From Pedobacter endophyticus (lineage in GTDB: Bacteria; Bacteroidota; Bacteroidia; Sphingobacteriales; Sphingobacteriaceae): a DNA stretch of 64,000 bases. Positions within the stretch are counted from its first letter, which is position 1. The number at the start of each line of letters is the position of its first letter. Where the stretch lies: contig NZ_CP064939.1 in NCBI RefSeq assembly GCF_015679185.1, positions 4,030,001-4,094,000 of the forward strand. Reading direction: 5' to 3'. Made by a program: the position numbers and the translations under genes. Below the pieces are notes generated by a model, which was given only the letters and a program-made list of their open reading frames with translations, had not been told where the DNA came from and did not search any database. Positions 36,093-44,807 of this stretch are shown here, in pieces.

Positions 36093-36932
36093 ATGAAAAG
36101 ATTATTATTAGTTGCCCATATGCTTCTGCTAAACGCAAGTATTTGGGCGCAGCAGACTGATGCGGTAAATCTCAGCCAGGTTCCAACAGTGGGAATCTCA
36201 GGCTCGGTTTCGCTACATTTTATTTCTCCGGAAAAAATCTCCTACGTTGATCTGTCCAGTGCGGCGATGATTGGCGATCTTCCCGAAAAGAATATGCTCA
36301 GGGTCAAGGCCGTTCCGGATTCTATTTCTTCACTGCTGTCCGGGAGTGATCCCGGGATAGTGACAGTTGTCGGGGAAAGTTTTATTGCCCAATATAAGCT
36401 CGTTTTTCTCAAAGCTTCGGATTCGGGGCAAATATCAACCCAGGTAAATATTTTGTCCTCACACATGAGACCGTTAGATATTTCCGGAATTAGTCTTACC
36501 CAAAACGATTTCAGGATTAATACCTTAAGGTTATTAAACGAGCCGAATAAGAGACCCATAAGCATTCAGTCAATGTTTGGGATTTCAATTACAGTGAACC
36601 AGATACGCGCTCTGGGAGATTTTGTTATGCTGGACCTTGGCTTTAGCAATGAAACTAATTTACCATTTGATGTAGATGAACTCAGGTTTAAGATTGAAGA
36701 CAGGAAAATCAATAAGTCTACCAATGTTCAGTCAGTGGAGGTCAGCCCGGTTTTTCAACTTTATCCTTTTGAAAGGTTCAAAAAATCCTACCGGAATATC
36801 TATGTGCTGAAGAAGGCAACTTTTCCCGGTGACAAGATATTCAATATTGAGCTTTCCGAAAAGCAGATTTCAGGTCGAAACCTTCGCGTGGCGCTCAGAT
36901 ACTCGGATATGCTGGAGGCGGATACTTTTTAG
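36093..36932 (+). CDS. traN: TraN, VirB9-like (DUF4138) protein
   Basis: A 279-residue protein with a signal peptide (LLLVAHMLLLNASIWAQ). A DUF4138-type beta-rich domain follows, with YKLVFLKAS early and the conserved VMLDLGFSNETNLPFDVDELRFKIEDRK near residue 195. It is the VirB9 counterpart that forms the outer part of the core complex with TraM. It is seven bases downstream of traM. Confidence 0.9.
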   Translation: MKRLLLVAHMLLLNASIWAQQTDAVNLSQVPTVGISGSVSLHFISPEKISYVDLSSAAMIGDLPEKNMLRVKAVPDSISSLLSGSDPGIVTVVGESFIAQYKLVFLKASDSGQISTQVNILSSHMRPLDISGISLTQNDFRINTLRLLNEPNKRPISIQSMFGISITVNQIRALGDFVMLDLGFSNETNLPFDVDELRFKIEDRKINKSTNVQSVEVSPVFQLYPFERFKKSYRNIYVLKKATFPGDKIFNIELSEKQISGRNLRVALRYSDMLEADTF

Positions 36933-36938
36933 GCCTGC

Positions 36939-38978
36939 ATGATGGAAGAGAGCAAAGAGCAACAAAGTTTGCACCACTTCCTGCAGTTCGCGATTTATCT
37001 GGCAGTATTGCTTGACATATTGATGTTCGTTTACGCGCCAAAATTGTTGGTGGATAAAGTCAATTTCCATAATGGCTTGTCAGGGTTACTGTTTCGCATG
37101 TCACGGATAGCGATATATGAAAATCCGTTCTATAGCCGCTTTTTCCTTTTGCTGCTTATTTCCCTGGTATCTATTGGAACCTTAAGTAAAAAGGAAAAGG
37201 ATTTAAAACCTACGAGAGCCATTATTTATCCTCTGACAGCTGGACTTCTATTGATGGGATCCAGCATTTTTTTCTTTGGAGAGGGTGGGGGGGAGATTTA
37301 TTACCGTACAAGCTTTTATGACTTGGGCTATATCTTAAGCTTGCTGGCAGGAACTGTTCTGGTACACGTCGCGATGGATAACGTTTCCAAGATCATCAGT
37401 TCCTCTTTTGGAAAGGATAAATGGAATACCGAAGAAGAGTCGTTTATGCAGGCAAAGAAACCAGTAAATGGACCTTTTTCTGTCACCATTCCATCCCTGT
37501 TTTATTATGGAAAGAAAATCCATTCGGGGTTTATCAATATAGAGAATATTTTCAGGGGCACACTGCTGATTGGCACCCCGGGCTCGGGAAAGAGTTTTGG
37601 GATTGTGATGCCTTTTATCAGGCAGCTCATCGCCAAGCAGTTCTGCATATGCTGTTACGATTACAAGTTTCCCGATCTCGGCCAGATAGCCTATTATCAT
37701 TTCCTGCTTAGAAAGAAACAGGGTAAGCTTTCCGGTTTTGATTTTCATGTAATCAATCTCACCCAAGTCGAGCGAAGCAGAAGAATAAATGTTCTCCGGC
37801 CAGATTACATAGTCACGCTGGCAGATGCCGGCGAGACCGCGGAGGCGCTGGTGGAGGCACTGAAGAAAGGCGATAAATCAGGGGGCAGCGATCAGTTCTT
37901 TACCCAGAGCGCGGTGAACTTTCTTTCTTCATGCATCTACTTCTTTTCGCAGTACGAAAATGGTAGATATTCGACCTTTCCCCACGTGCTCTCGTTTTTA
38001 AACTGCAGCTATGAGCAGATCTTCTCGGTACTTTTCTCAAACCCGGAGCTTAAAAGCCTGCTTTCGCCATTTGCAACGGCCTGGCAAGCAAAGGCCTTCA
38101 ACCAGTTGGAGGGACAGATAGGAACGCTCAAGGTATTTATTTCCAGGCTCGCGACCAAAGAAACCTTTTGGGTTTTTTCCGGTGATGATTTTAATCTGAA
38201 AATTTCTTCAAGGGATGAACCGTCAGTTTTAGTGCTGGCCAATGATCCCAATACCCAGAACATCAATTCTGCCTGCTATTCTGTGGTCCTGAACCGGCTC
38301 ACCCGGCTCATCAATTCAAAGGGCAACCTTCCCTCAGCGCTAATCATTGATGAGCTGCCAACGCTATTTGTGCACAGGATTGAAAACCTCATCGCAACGG
38401 CCAGATCAAATAAGGTTGCGGTGTTGATGGGGCTTCAGGAACTGCCGCAGTTTCAGCAGCAATATGGTAAGGATACTGCTACAACAATCACCTCAGTGGT
38501 TGGAAATGTGCTTTCCGGCTCGGTAAGAAACAAAGATACCCTGGAGTGGCTCGAGCGGCTTTTTGGAAAAGTTAAACAGCAGTCGGAAAGCCTTTCTATC
38601 GACCGGACCAAGACCTCGGTATCGCTTTCTGAAAAACTGGAATCATTGATTCCCGCAGGCAAAATCGCCTCGCTAAAAGCTGGTGAACTCGTTGGGATGC
38701 TTGCAGCTGATGCTGTTGAGGACTATACCGGCAAATACGAAACCTCGGCGATCAATTGCAGGGTTAATCTGGACATGGATTCAATCGCAAGAGAAGAAAA
38801 GTCCTATGTGCAGATGCCGGTATATTACGATTTTGGAGGCAAAAAGGAGCAGGTCCTAAAAGAGAATTTTACGCGTATCAACAATGAGGTCAGCCAGCTT
38901 GTGAAGCGGTTCAGATCTGAGGGAAGTAATGTTGCTGAAACCCCGAAAGCCTCCTTGGCCGGAGGAATGAAAAGGTAA
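36939..38978 (+). CDS. VirD4/TraD-type coupling ATPase
   Basis: A 679-residue coupling protein. N-terminal membrane helices lie at about residues 12-36, 68-82, 88-108 and 128-148 (for example FYSRFFLLLLISLVSIGTL). The ATPase domain has Walker A GTPGSGKS at about 212-219 and Walker B SALIIDELPTLF near 470. It recruits the relaxase-DNA complex to the type IV channel. It is functionally equivalent to the MobC proteins whose broken copies occur at 54590 and 58954, but is a different lineage. Its gene follows traN at once. Confidence 0.93.
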   Translation: MMEESKEQQSLHHFLQFAIYLAVLLDILMFVYAPKLLVDKVNFHNGLSGLLFRMSRIAIYENPFYSRFFLLLLISLVSIGTLSKKEKDLKPTRAIIYPLTAGLLLMGSSIFFFGEGGGEIYYRTSFYDLGYILSLLAGTVLVHVAMDNVSKIISSSFGKDKWNTEEESFMQAKKPVNGPFSVTIPSLFYYGKKIHSGFINIENIFRGTLLIGTPGSGKSFGIVMPFIRQLIAKQFCICCYDYKFPDLGQIAYYHFLLRKKQGKLSGFDFHVINLTQVERSRRINVLRPDYIVTLADAGETAEALVEALKKGDKSGGSDQFFTQSAVNFLSSCIYFFSQYENGRYSTFPHVLSFLNCSYEQIFSVLFSNPELKSLLSPFATAWQAKAFNQLEGQIGTLKVFISRLATKETFWVFSGDDFNLKISSRDEPSVLVLANDPNTQNINSACYSVVLNRLTRLINSKGNLPSALIIDELPTLFVHRIENLIATARSNKVAVLMGLQELPQFQQQYGKDTATTITSVVGNVLSGSVRNKDTLEWLERLFGKVKQQSESLSIDRTKTSVSLSEKLESLIPAGKIASLKAGELVGMLAADAVEDYTGKYETSAINCRVNLDMDSIAREEKSYVQMPVYYDFGGKKEQVLKENFTRINNEVSQLVKRFRSEGSNVAETPKASLAGGMKR

Positions 38979-39007
38979 ACAAACTTTAATTTTAAATCCA
39001 ATTTTTT

Positions 39008-39430
39008 ATGGAAGAACTAACAGGTAAGCTGGTGGCCATTAGTCCCGCGCTTACCAATGATCCGACCTTTAAGCAGGGCCAAATTGGAATTATCGCAATG
39101 GCTGATTTGAAATCCGATACCGTTAGCGTTGGTTTTTCATCCGGCGAGATGGGCAGGTATTCTTCAGATGCTCTACTGGTCCTTAAGGATAAAAGAGATC
39201 TCTATCAGGATATTATGATAGGGGTAAGGGAAATGGACGGCGATACTTTCAAGCAACTTCTGGACATCAACATGAAGCAGGAACACGCTGATTATGGCCA
39301 TCAGTCTGCAGCATTGAAGATAGCCCTCAGCAGTCCGGAATTACTAAAACGGAGTACCGTCTCACTGGGAGAGCATCTTTCTATCAAACTGGGAAGTGAT
39401 ATCAGTCATGAAACGGCTTTTGAACGCTAG
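39008..39430 (+). CDS. Small soluble ICE protein, unrecognised
   Basis: A 140-residue protein. Its N-terminal half (MEELTGKLVAISPALTNDP, FKQGQIGIIAMADLKSDTVSVGF) looks like a small beta-barrel (KOW/SH3-like), followed by a helical half (TFKQLLDINMKQEHADYGHQ). No signal peptide is seen. It sits between the coupling protein and the M23 peptidase and overlaps the latter by 23 bases. Function unknown. Confidence 0.6.
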   Translation: MEELTGKLVAISPALTNDPTFKQGQIGIIAMADLKSDTVSVGFSSGEMGRYSSDALLVLKDKRDLYQDIMIGVREMDGDTFKQLLDINMKQEHADYGHQSAALKIALSSPELLKRSTVSLGEHLSIKLGSDISHETAFER

Positions 39431-40034
39431 CGGTTTCATCCCGTTAGTTTTTGTTTTCTCTGTGTGGGTACTCACGGCCAATGCACAACTCTCGATGCCG
39501 CTGAACTCAATGAGGATAAATAGCGGCTTTGGAAAAAGGATTCATCCGGTCACGCATAGGTCGGATTTTCACAGCGGGATTGACCTGCGTGCGAGAAATG
39601 AGCCTGTGTATGCATTTTTTGCCGGAAGGATATCCGAGGTAGGATATAACCCTTTCCTGGGAAAATTTATCAGGATTGAAAAAGACGGACTGGAGTGCAT
39701 CTATGGGCATCTGTCGATTTTGCTGGTCTCCAAGGGCGAGCAGGTTGGATCTGGCGAGGTTGTAGCTGTTACGGGAAGTACCGGGCGGGTAGCCGGGGAG
39801 CACCTGCACTTCTCGCTGAGACAAAATGGTAAATATCTAAACCCGGTACTCTTCATCCGTGGCTATTACCAGGACAGTACCAATAAAGAAAATAATATGG
39901 AAAACACAGTAACCTATAGCTTGCGGCAAAAACTGGAACTGCTTGTCATGATGGAAGAGGTGGCGCTAAACGAGCAGGAAGCGTTGCTGTATGGCGTTGA
40001 CCTCGCGGACCGGGAGGATCCGGAAGATGAATAA
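39408..40034 (+). CDS. M23-family peptidoglycan endopeptidase
   Basis: A 208-residue protein from ATG 39408. The in-frame ATG at 39396 adds four residues, and the chosen start gives a better signal peptide (LVFVFSVWVLTANAQ). The LytM/M23 core has His55 and Asp59 (DFHSGIDL), His101 and the HLH motif His132/His134 (GEHLHFSL). It should cut peptide crosslinks to let the mating channel through the wall. It overlaps both neighbours. Confidence 0.92.
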   Translation: MKRLLNASGFIPLVFVFSVWVLTANAQLSMPLNSMRINSGFGKRIHPVTHRSDFHSGIDLRARNEPVYAFFAGRISEVGYNPFLGKFIRIEKDGLECIYGHLSILLVSKGEQVGSGEVVAVTGSTGRVAGEHLHFSLRQNGKYLNPVLFIRGYYQDSTNKENNMENTVTYSLRQKLELLVMMEEVALNEQEALLYGVDLADREDPEDE

Positions 40035-41238
40035 GAAGGAGGTCACTAAGCCAATGCACGTTCAGGTTGCTGAAAGAGTTATAGAAGCTCTGAAGGCTGG
40101 TACCGCCCCATGGCAGGTTCCATGGGATGCCGGAGGAATGCCTTTTGAGTTGCCCTACAATTTGCAGAGTGGAAAGCGTTATCGGGGTATCAACTCGATT
40201 TCGTTATTGATGAGCGGGCGTGAGGATCCAAGATGGATGACCTACAAGCAGGCAGAGGAAAGCGGATTTCAGGTTCGCAAAGGCGAAAAATCAATGATGA
40301 TTCAGTTCGTAAAAACCTCGGACGAACGCACCAAGCGCGATACAACAGGCAAGATATTACATGATGAACTGGGGAAACCAATCACAGAAAAGATCCAGCT
40401 TTCCCACGCCATCGTACGCAATGCCTATGTGTTTAATGCGGATCAGATCGAGGGAATGCCAAAGCTTGAACTTTTAAAGCCCGTTGGGCTATGGGAGCCG
40501 CTTGAACGTGCCGAGAAACTGATTGCTTCCTCCGGGGCGGTTATCAATCACGAAAATTCAGGTAATGCATTTTATGATCCCAAGAAAGATGCGATTACCA
40601 TTCCCCACAAAGACTGGTTTTCCGAGGGACATAAGTACTATGCCACACTCTTACATGAACTTGGCCATTGGACAGGTCATCAGGATAGGTTGAACCGCGA
40701 CATGGGCAAAGGCTTTGGCAGTGAAAGTTACGCCAGAGAAGAACTTAGGGCCGAGATTGCCTCGATGCTCTTAGGCCAGGAACTCAGCATCGGGCATGAT
40801 CCGGGGCAGCATTATGCCTATGTGGAAAGCTGGATATCGATTCTGGAAAACAATCCATTTGAGATATTTTCGGCCTCAATGGATGCCGAAAGGATTTTTG
40901 GTTACGTACTTGGCCTGGAGAAAGGAAAAGAACTTTCGACGGATGCAAATGAACTGAGCGTTCTAAAGGCCCCGCCGGATAAAACAGTGAATTATTTAAC
41001 CACCGGCGATAAAATCCGCTACAATGGTTCTGTTTACGAAGTGCTTGGCCATTTGAAGCAGGGGCGCCTGAAAATGCTGGAAAGCCTGAATGGCAATGCG
41101 TTCACCCTTTCCCAGCAGGATAAGCTATACAGTGCACTTTCATTTTTAAAAACGCAAATGGGCAGGGAACAGACCCAGAGCTATGAATACTCGAATCCTG
41201 AAAGGTCCGATGACCGCGCTACCGAAATAAATAGATAA
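40027..41238 (+). CDS. ArdC-like antirestriction/ssDNA-binding metalloprotease
   Basis: A 403-residue protein from ATG 40027, which overlaps the M23 stop. The N-terminal DUF1738/ArdC domain contains TAPWQVPWD and YRGINSISLLMS. The C-terminal zincin region has the HExxH motif LLHELGHWTGH (His210, Glu211, His214) and AREELRAEIASMLL with the third acidic ligand. ArdC-type proteins bind incoming single-stranded DNA and protect it from restriction, which fits a gene expressed early after transfer. Confidence 0.92.
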   Translation: MNKKEVTKPMHVQVAERVIEALKAGTAPWQVPWDAGGMPFELPYNLQSGKRYRGINSISLLMSGREDPRWMTYKQAEESGFQVRKGEKSMMIQFVKTSDERTKRDTTGKILHDELGKPITEKIQLSHAIVRNAYVFNADQIEGMPKLELLKPVGLWEPLERAEKLIASSGAVINHENSGNAFYDPKKDAITIPHKDWFSEGHKYYATLLHELGHWTGHQDRLNRDMGKGFGSESYAREELRAEIASMLLGQELSIGHDPGQHYAYVESWISILENNPFEIFSASMDAERIFGYVLGLEKGKELSTDANELSVLKAPPDKTVNYLTTGDKIRYNGSVYEVLGHLKQGRLKMLESLNGNAFTLSQQDKLYSALSFLKTQMGREQTQSYEYSNPERSDDRATEINR

Positions 41239-41246
41239 ACAGTATT

Positions 41247-42047
41247 ATGGAAAAAATGATTATCATGGAAGCTTTGCCGGTTGCAGAGCTCTCCAGACTT
41301 GGACTTTATGAGGACGGCAAGCATTTGCTATCCTCCGAGGATATCACAGCCCTTATCGCGGGCAGGCGTACCTCACTGGTCAACCTGAAGAACCTGATTG
41401 GTGAGGCTTTCACTATTGAGAGCCTTGACGTGAAACTTTCCCTTCATCAAAGCGCGCGGTGGGGAGATGAGATCATGCTCCACCCGATCTACAAAGAGAT
41501 TACTTTGGCCAAAGGAATGAACGAAGAAGAACTTTGGCCGATATTGACAGGTGAGCAAACGAATGTGGTTAAGGTATTTCACGATGCTGAAACAGGAGCA
41601 GACCACACCCTTGTATTTGAATATGATGGCGAAACGAAAGAATTTATTTCCTACGACCCGCTGAAGGTAATGGTCCCTTTTCAGGTTAATGGTGAAAAAC
41701 TTGATGAACAGCAGCGCCAGGATTTTGCGCAGGGTAAAATTGTTGAGCTCAACGACGGAACCAAATTTCAGTATATGGCCTCGCTTCCTAAAGGGCTCGT
41801 ATCTAGCCGATCAGCCCTGATCCTGGCAATGTCTGATGATGGAAAGTCTCCGAGTTTTCTCATAGATGATCTTATGCCACTGAAAATATCCAGCGCTCAA
41901 GAGCAGCCTTTCTCACCGGCATTTGAATCTGCATTTTTGGAAATGAGAAAATCGGAAGCTGTAGGGTCTGAGGACAGCCTGCAGATTGAGCTTAATGATC
42001 TCAAAAATAGTTACCATAGCCCCTTGGGCCTGGGACCATTGAGGTAA
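41247..42047 (+). CDS. DUF4099/DUF3945-like ICE protein
   Basis: A 266-residue soluble protein. Residues 8-50 (LPVAELSRLGLYEDGKHLL ... IAGRRTSLVNLKNL) match the DUF4099-type region, which is followed by a DUF3945-like part. Such proteins are frequent next to topoisomerase III genes in Bacteroidetes conjugative transposons, and their role is unknown. It ends just before a doubtful TTG-start ORF. Confidence 0.7.
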   Translation: MEKMIIMEALPVAELSRLGLYEDGKHLLSSEDITALIAGRRTSLVNLKNLIGEAFTIESLDVKLSLHQSARWGDEIMLHPIYKEITLAKGMNEEELWPILTGEQTNVVKVFHDAETGADHTLVFEYDGETKEFISYDPLKVMVPFQVNGEKLDEQQRQDFAQGKIVELNDGTKFQYMASLPKGLVSSRSALILAMSDDGKSPSFLIDDLMPLKISSAQEQPFSPAFESAFLEMRKSEAVGSEDSLQIELNDLKNSYHSPLGLGPLR

Positions 42048-42491
42048 TTGGAACGGATATGGGTGGAATTTGATGGATTCTCCTACCATATTCCGGCAGG
42101 TCTGCCGGAGGTAACTATCAAGTATGCGTTTCTTTTTTACCAGGAAAGAGATGTGCCTGTCAAACTAATTGACGAAAACCAATCTGCTGATCACTATACC
42201 GCCATTGTTTTGGTCGGATTCTGTCCGGATAAAGAAACTATTTCAAGTATTGCCCGACTTTTTTTCAATGCATTATTTAGAACAGCATTCGGTAGGGATC
42301 TTCCGGCACGGGTGCTGTCGTGCCGGATATCCCTCTGGCTTAGAAATACTGATGCTCGTTTTTTGCTGATTTCTACCTCCATACATTTTCGTTACGGATC
42401 TAAAACGTTTTTATGTCCCGAGGAAATATTCTCTTTGAGCAGATTCTGCAGAATTTCCGGGTTTAGGACTAACGTAGCTATTTTTCTTTAA
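42048..42491 (+). CDS. Doubtful ORF with TTG start
   Basis: A 147-codon frame open from TTG directly after the DUF4099 stop. The first 75 residues (ERIWVEFDGFSYHIPAGLP) look protein-like. The second half (RTAFGRDLPARVLSCRISLWLRN) has odd, Arg/Ser/Leu-rich composition, as expected after a frameshift. It may be a decayed gene or chance. No ATG is available in frame. Confidence 0.3.
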   Translation: MERIWVEFDGFSYHIPAGLPEVTIKYAFLFYQERDVPVKLIDENQSADHYTAIVLVGFCPDKETISSIARLFFNALFRTAFGRDLPARVLSCRISLWLRNTDARFLLISTSIHFRYGSKTFLCPEEIFSLSRFCRISGFRTNVAIFL

Positions 42492-42506
42492 CCAAATTTC
42501 AAACCC

Positions 42507-42824
42507 ATGATTCCCGAAATTTTCAGGGAGGATCAAAAAATCAATGTCCGTGTCTTCGGTTTTGAGGTAAATGTCAATTATTGCTATCATTGGCCGTCAC
42601 GCAGGTCAGACGGAAAGGAACCTCTCGCTGTACATCTTGAGTTCCGTTCAGATTCGAAGGTCATCTCATCAACAGGTTATAAATCGCAATTTCTTTTCTC
42701 GGCATTTCTAAAAGACTGTGGATACGCTTCACTCGAAGAACTCTGCACCGCGCTCGGAGAGCATCTGGCCAGAGAAAATGGTTATGAACCTCCGGAGCCT
42801 GAGCAGCAGCTCAGCCTGTTTTAA
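42507..42824 (+). CDS. Small ICE protein, unrecognised
   Basis: A 105-residue soluble protein (MIPEIFREDQKINVRVFGF...). A tryptophan/tyrosine-rich middle (YCYHWPSRRSDG) and an acidic C-terminus ending QQLSLF are visible. The QLSLF tail resembles the short clamp-binding peptides of DNA-processing proteins; that similarity is inference only. It lies between the DUF4099-like gene and the last ICE gene and is probably in the same operon. Confidence 0.6.
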   Translation: MIPEIFREDQKINVRVFGFEVNVNYCYHWPSRRSDGKEPLAVHLEFRSDSKVISSTGYKSQFLFSAFLKDCGYASLEELCTALGEHLARENGYEPPEPEQQLSLF

Positions 42825-42849
42825 TTTTTAACAAATTATCTTATTATTT

Positions 42850-43713
42850 ATGAATGAGCAAAATTTAGAATACCTTAAAAAGAGCCTGGATTATCTTGGC
42901 TTTGGAACAAAGCTGAACGATGTCCTGGAGTCGGCAATATCCAGGGAAATCCCTGCATTTACCCTCGGCGTGAACCAAAGCTACACTTCTGCGCAGGCAA
43001 AAAAAGGTCCTACAATCGGGAGTGACCAGATGCGGGTTATGTTAAATTTTAACCGGTCCAAACAAAGTGACATGTACTTTCTCAATGATTATGAAGTGAC
43101 ACTTGTGAAGGCGGGAAGTGCGTTGCCAGTCAAGCAGGTCTTTGATCTAGAGCGGGATAACCGAATTACTGCCATGCAGGCTTATAAGTTATTGTCCGGA
43201 AATTCACTGGAAAGAGATGTGTACGCTAAGACTGAAAATGGGGAAGCACCCGAAAAGAAAAAAGTCTGGTTTAAACTGAGCTTAGATGTTCAGGATGCTT
43301 ATGGTAATCATCCGCTAAAAAAGTTTTATCCTGAATTTAATTTTGACCTGTCGGATTCTATCGATAAATATCCGTTCAAAGGTTTAACGGAGCTTGAAAA
43401 GGAAGGCATGATGAGGGTTTTAAGAAACGGAAATCTCGCCCAGGCGGAAATGCTGATAGGTAAAAAAACTGTTCCGGTCTTCGTTACCGCCAATCCACAG
43501 TTTAAAGGGCTTGATGTTTACGATAAAAATATGGCCATTATCCGCCAGAACGAAATCTTTCCCAAAAAGGCTGAGGAGAATAAGGTTGTCGCTACTGTAG
43601 AAAGCGAGACTGAATCACAAAAAAAAGAAATCGATGCTAGGGAAATTGTGGATAGATTCCTTTGGGAAAATGGTCAAGATAACGTTTCTCAAGATGAACA
43701 AATAAGTAGGTAG
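42850..43713 (+). CDS. ICE 3'-end protein of the DUF3945-associated type
   Basis: A 287-residue soluble protein beginning MNEQNLEYLKKSLDYLGFG. It has the typical segment NMAIIRQNEIFP near residue 235 and a charged C-terminal tail. Proteins of this kind stand near the end of Bacteroidetes conjugative transposon clusters and lack a known biochemical role. It is the last gene before a 430-bp non-coding stretch and the toxin-antitoxin-chaperone operon. Confidence 0.65.
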   Translation: MNEQNLEYLKKSLDYLGFGTKLNDVLESAISREIPAFTLGVNQSYTSAQAKKGPTIGSDQMRVMLNFNRSKQSDMYFLNDYEVTLVKAGSALPVKQVFDLERDNRITAMQAYKLLSGNSLERDVYAKTENGEAPEKKKVWFKLSLDVQDAYGNHPLKKFYPEFNFDLSDSIDKYPFKGLTELEKEGMMRVLRNGNLAQAEMLIGKKTVPVFVTANPQFKGLDVYDKNMAIIRQNEIFPKKAEENKVVATVESETESQKKEIDAREIVDRFLWENGQDNVSQDEQISR

Positions 43714-44036
43714 ATATAGTAGTGTATCGTTGTCAGACGTGATTCACTTCAGGTACGAATGTTACTTTTAAGATGCGTATTGTTTATTATACAGAAATTC
43801 TCTTGGGCATTTTACCCTTACATTCATTTGGATAATTCAAATTGCGGTAAATATCATTTACATGTGGGAATGTGCGACATCTTTAAAATTTAATTCTTAC
43901 AATGGATAACATGCTATAAACTTTTTTAGTCTTTTTTTCGTATATTGATGTATCTAGCTGGCCAAGAAAACCAACAGTTGTTTTTTTGTTAAAATCTGAA
44001 TTAGATTTGGATTTATTGCGCTTTTTAGGTAGAATT
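43714..44036. other. Gene-free stretch after the tra cluster
   Basis: No supported ORF, repeat or hairpin was found here. Base composition turns AT-rich relative to the tra genes, and the stretch may contain an element boundary, but no attachment site could be recognised. Confidence 0.5.
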
Positions 44037-44056
44037 GTTTTGTTAAAAAGACGCGC

Positions 44057-44086
44057 TTGATAATTTGTTAAAAAGGTTTACCTTTG
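44057..44086 (+). promoter_or_regulatory. Promoter of the toxin-antitoxin-chaperone operon
   Basis: A Bacteroidetes-type promoter: TTG at 44057-44059 (-33) and TACCTTTG at 44079-44086 (-7), separated by 19 bp. A direct repeat TGTTAAAAAG (44041-44050 and 44066-44075, 25-bp period) flanks and overlaps it, a plausible operator for autoregulation by the antitoxin. Confidence 0.6.
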
Positions 44087-44142
44087 CAAACCTTTTCACG
44101 GGAAGCGTGTTAATTAATGTATACCGAAAAGATTGTTCAATT

Positions 44143-44433
44143 ATGGAAACGATGTTAGAAAAACTAAAAACAAAATTTGCACTCCAGTCGAGAGCAGAAA
44201 TTTTAGAGACATGGAATTCTGGAAATGAATGGGATAATCAGGAAACTAAGGCTAACGATTATCTAAGCCATGTAAATATATCGGTCGGAGTGGAGGTTCC
44301 GAAGGTAAATTTTGAAAATGTTAAAATTAATGATAATTTAGGTTCGAGTTTATACTCGAACCTTTTTTTTTATATTAATATTCTAACTAATGCAATCAGC
44401 CTCATTTCAATTAAGAGATTATCAATTCATTAA
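44143..44433 (+). CDS. Candidate antitoxin of a toxin-antitoxin-chaperone system
   Basis: A 96-residue protein from ATG 44143. A longer frame from 44065 would start inside the promoter and is rejected. The body METMLEKLKTKFALQSRAE ... NEWDNQETKANDYL is polar, and the C-terminal 30 residues (SLYSNLFFYINILTNAISL) are hydrophobic, like the chaperone-addiction tails of SecB-dependent antitoxins. The family is not recognised; the role is inferred from position before a SecB-like gene and an ART-like gene. An intrinsic terminator lies inside codons 66-76. The ORF overlaps the SecB-like gene by 44 bases. Confidence 0.5.
   Translation: METMLEKLKTKFALQSRAEILETWNSGNEWDNQETKANDYLSHVNISVGVEVPKVNFENVKINDNLGSSLYSNLFFYINILTNAISLISIKRLSIH
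44340..44370 (+). terminator. Intrinsic terminator inside the candidate antitoxin ORF
   Basis: GGTTCGAGT-TTAT-ACTCGAACC (44341-44362) is a perfect 9-bp stem with a four-base loop. It extends by an A-T pair and is followed by eight Ts. It is a textbook terminator located 60-90 bases before the antitoxin stop, between the promoter and the chaperone and toxin genes. Confidence 0.85.
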
Positions 44434-44803
44434 AGTAGATCTCAATAATTCCTCTATAAAAAATAACGATATAAATATCTCTTTTGATGTAGCCGGTATT
44501 TACTTTCCTCAGAAAAATAATTATGAATTAACATTTAAATCTTCAGCGAGAAGCGAAGGGGAGGAAATGAGTTTCATATCTGTTACATGCTTAGCCAACT
44601 TCTCATTCGATAATGTTGGTTCTCTGGAAGAAATACCTGATTATTTTTATCAAAATGCAATAGCAATCGTTTTTCCGTATCTAAGGGCTTTTATTAGTCT
44701 TATTACCACTCAGGCAAACGTACGTCCTGTGATTCTTCCCACATTAAATCTTTCACAGTTAACCACACCTCTAAAAGGAAATACTACAACACAAAGCAAT
44801 TAA
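44390..44803 (+). CDS. SecB-like chaperone (TAC system)
   Basis: A 137-residue protein with the SecB fold signature. The C-terminal third reads AIVFPYLRAFISLITTQANVRPVILPTLNL, aligning with the SecB FPYxRxxIxxxxxRGxFPxLxLxPVNF consensus. The N-terminal start MQSASFQLRDYQFIKVDLN fits the first strand. Bacteroidetes generally lack the classical secB context, and no export gene is near. The operon with a small upstream ORF and a toxin-like gene indicates a dedicated chaperone, as in TAC systems. It ends 4 bases before the toxin-like gene. Confidence 0.82.
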   Translation: MQSASFQLRDYQFIKVDLNNSSIKNNDINISFDVAGIYFPQKNNYELTFKSSARSEGEEMSFISVTCLANFSFDNVGSLEEIPDYFYQNAIAIVFPYLRAFISLITTQANVRPVILPTLNLSQLTTPLKGNTTTQSN

Positions 44804-44807
44804 ATCT

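Noticed and set aside
42048..42491. Possible functional gene at the TTG ORF
   Set aside because: Listed only with low confidence: no ATG, abnormal composition in the second half and no recognised family.
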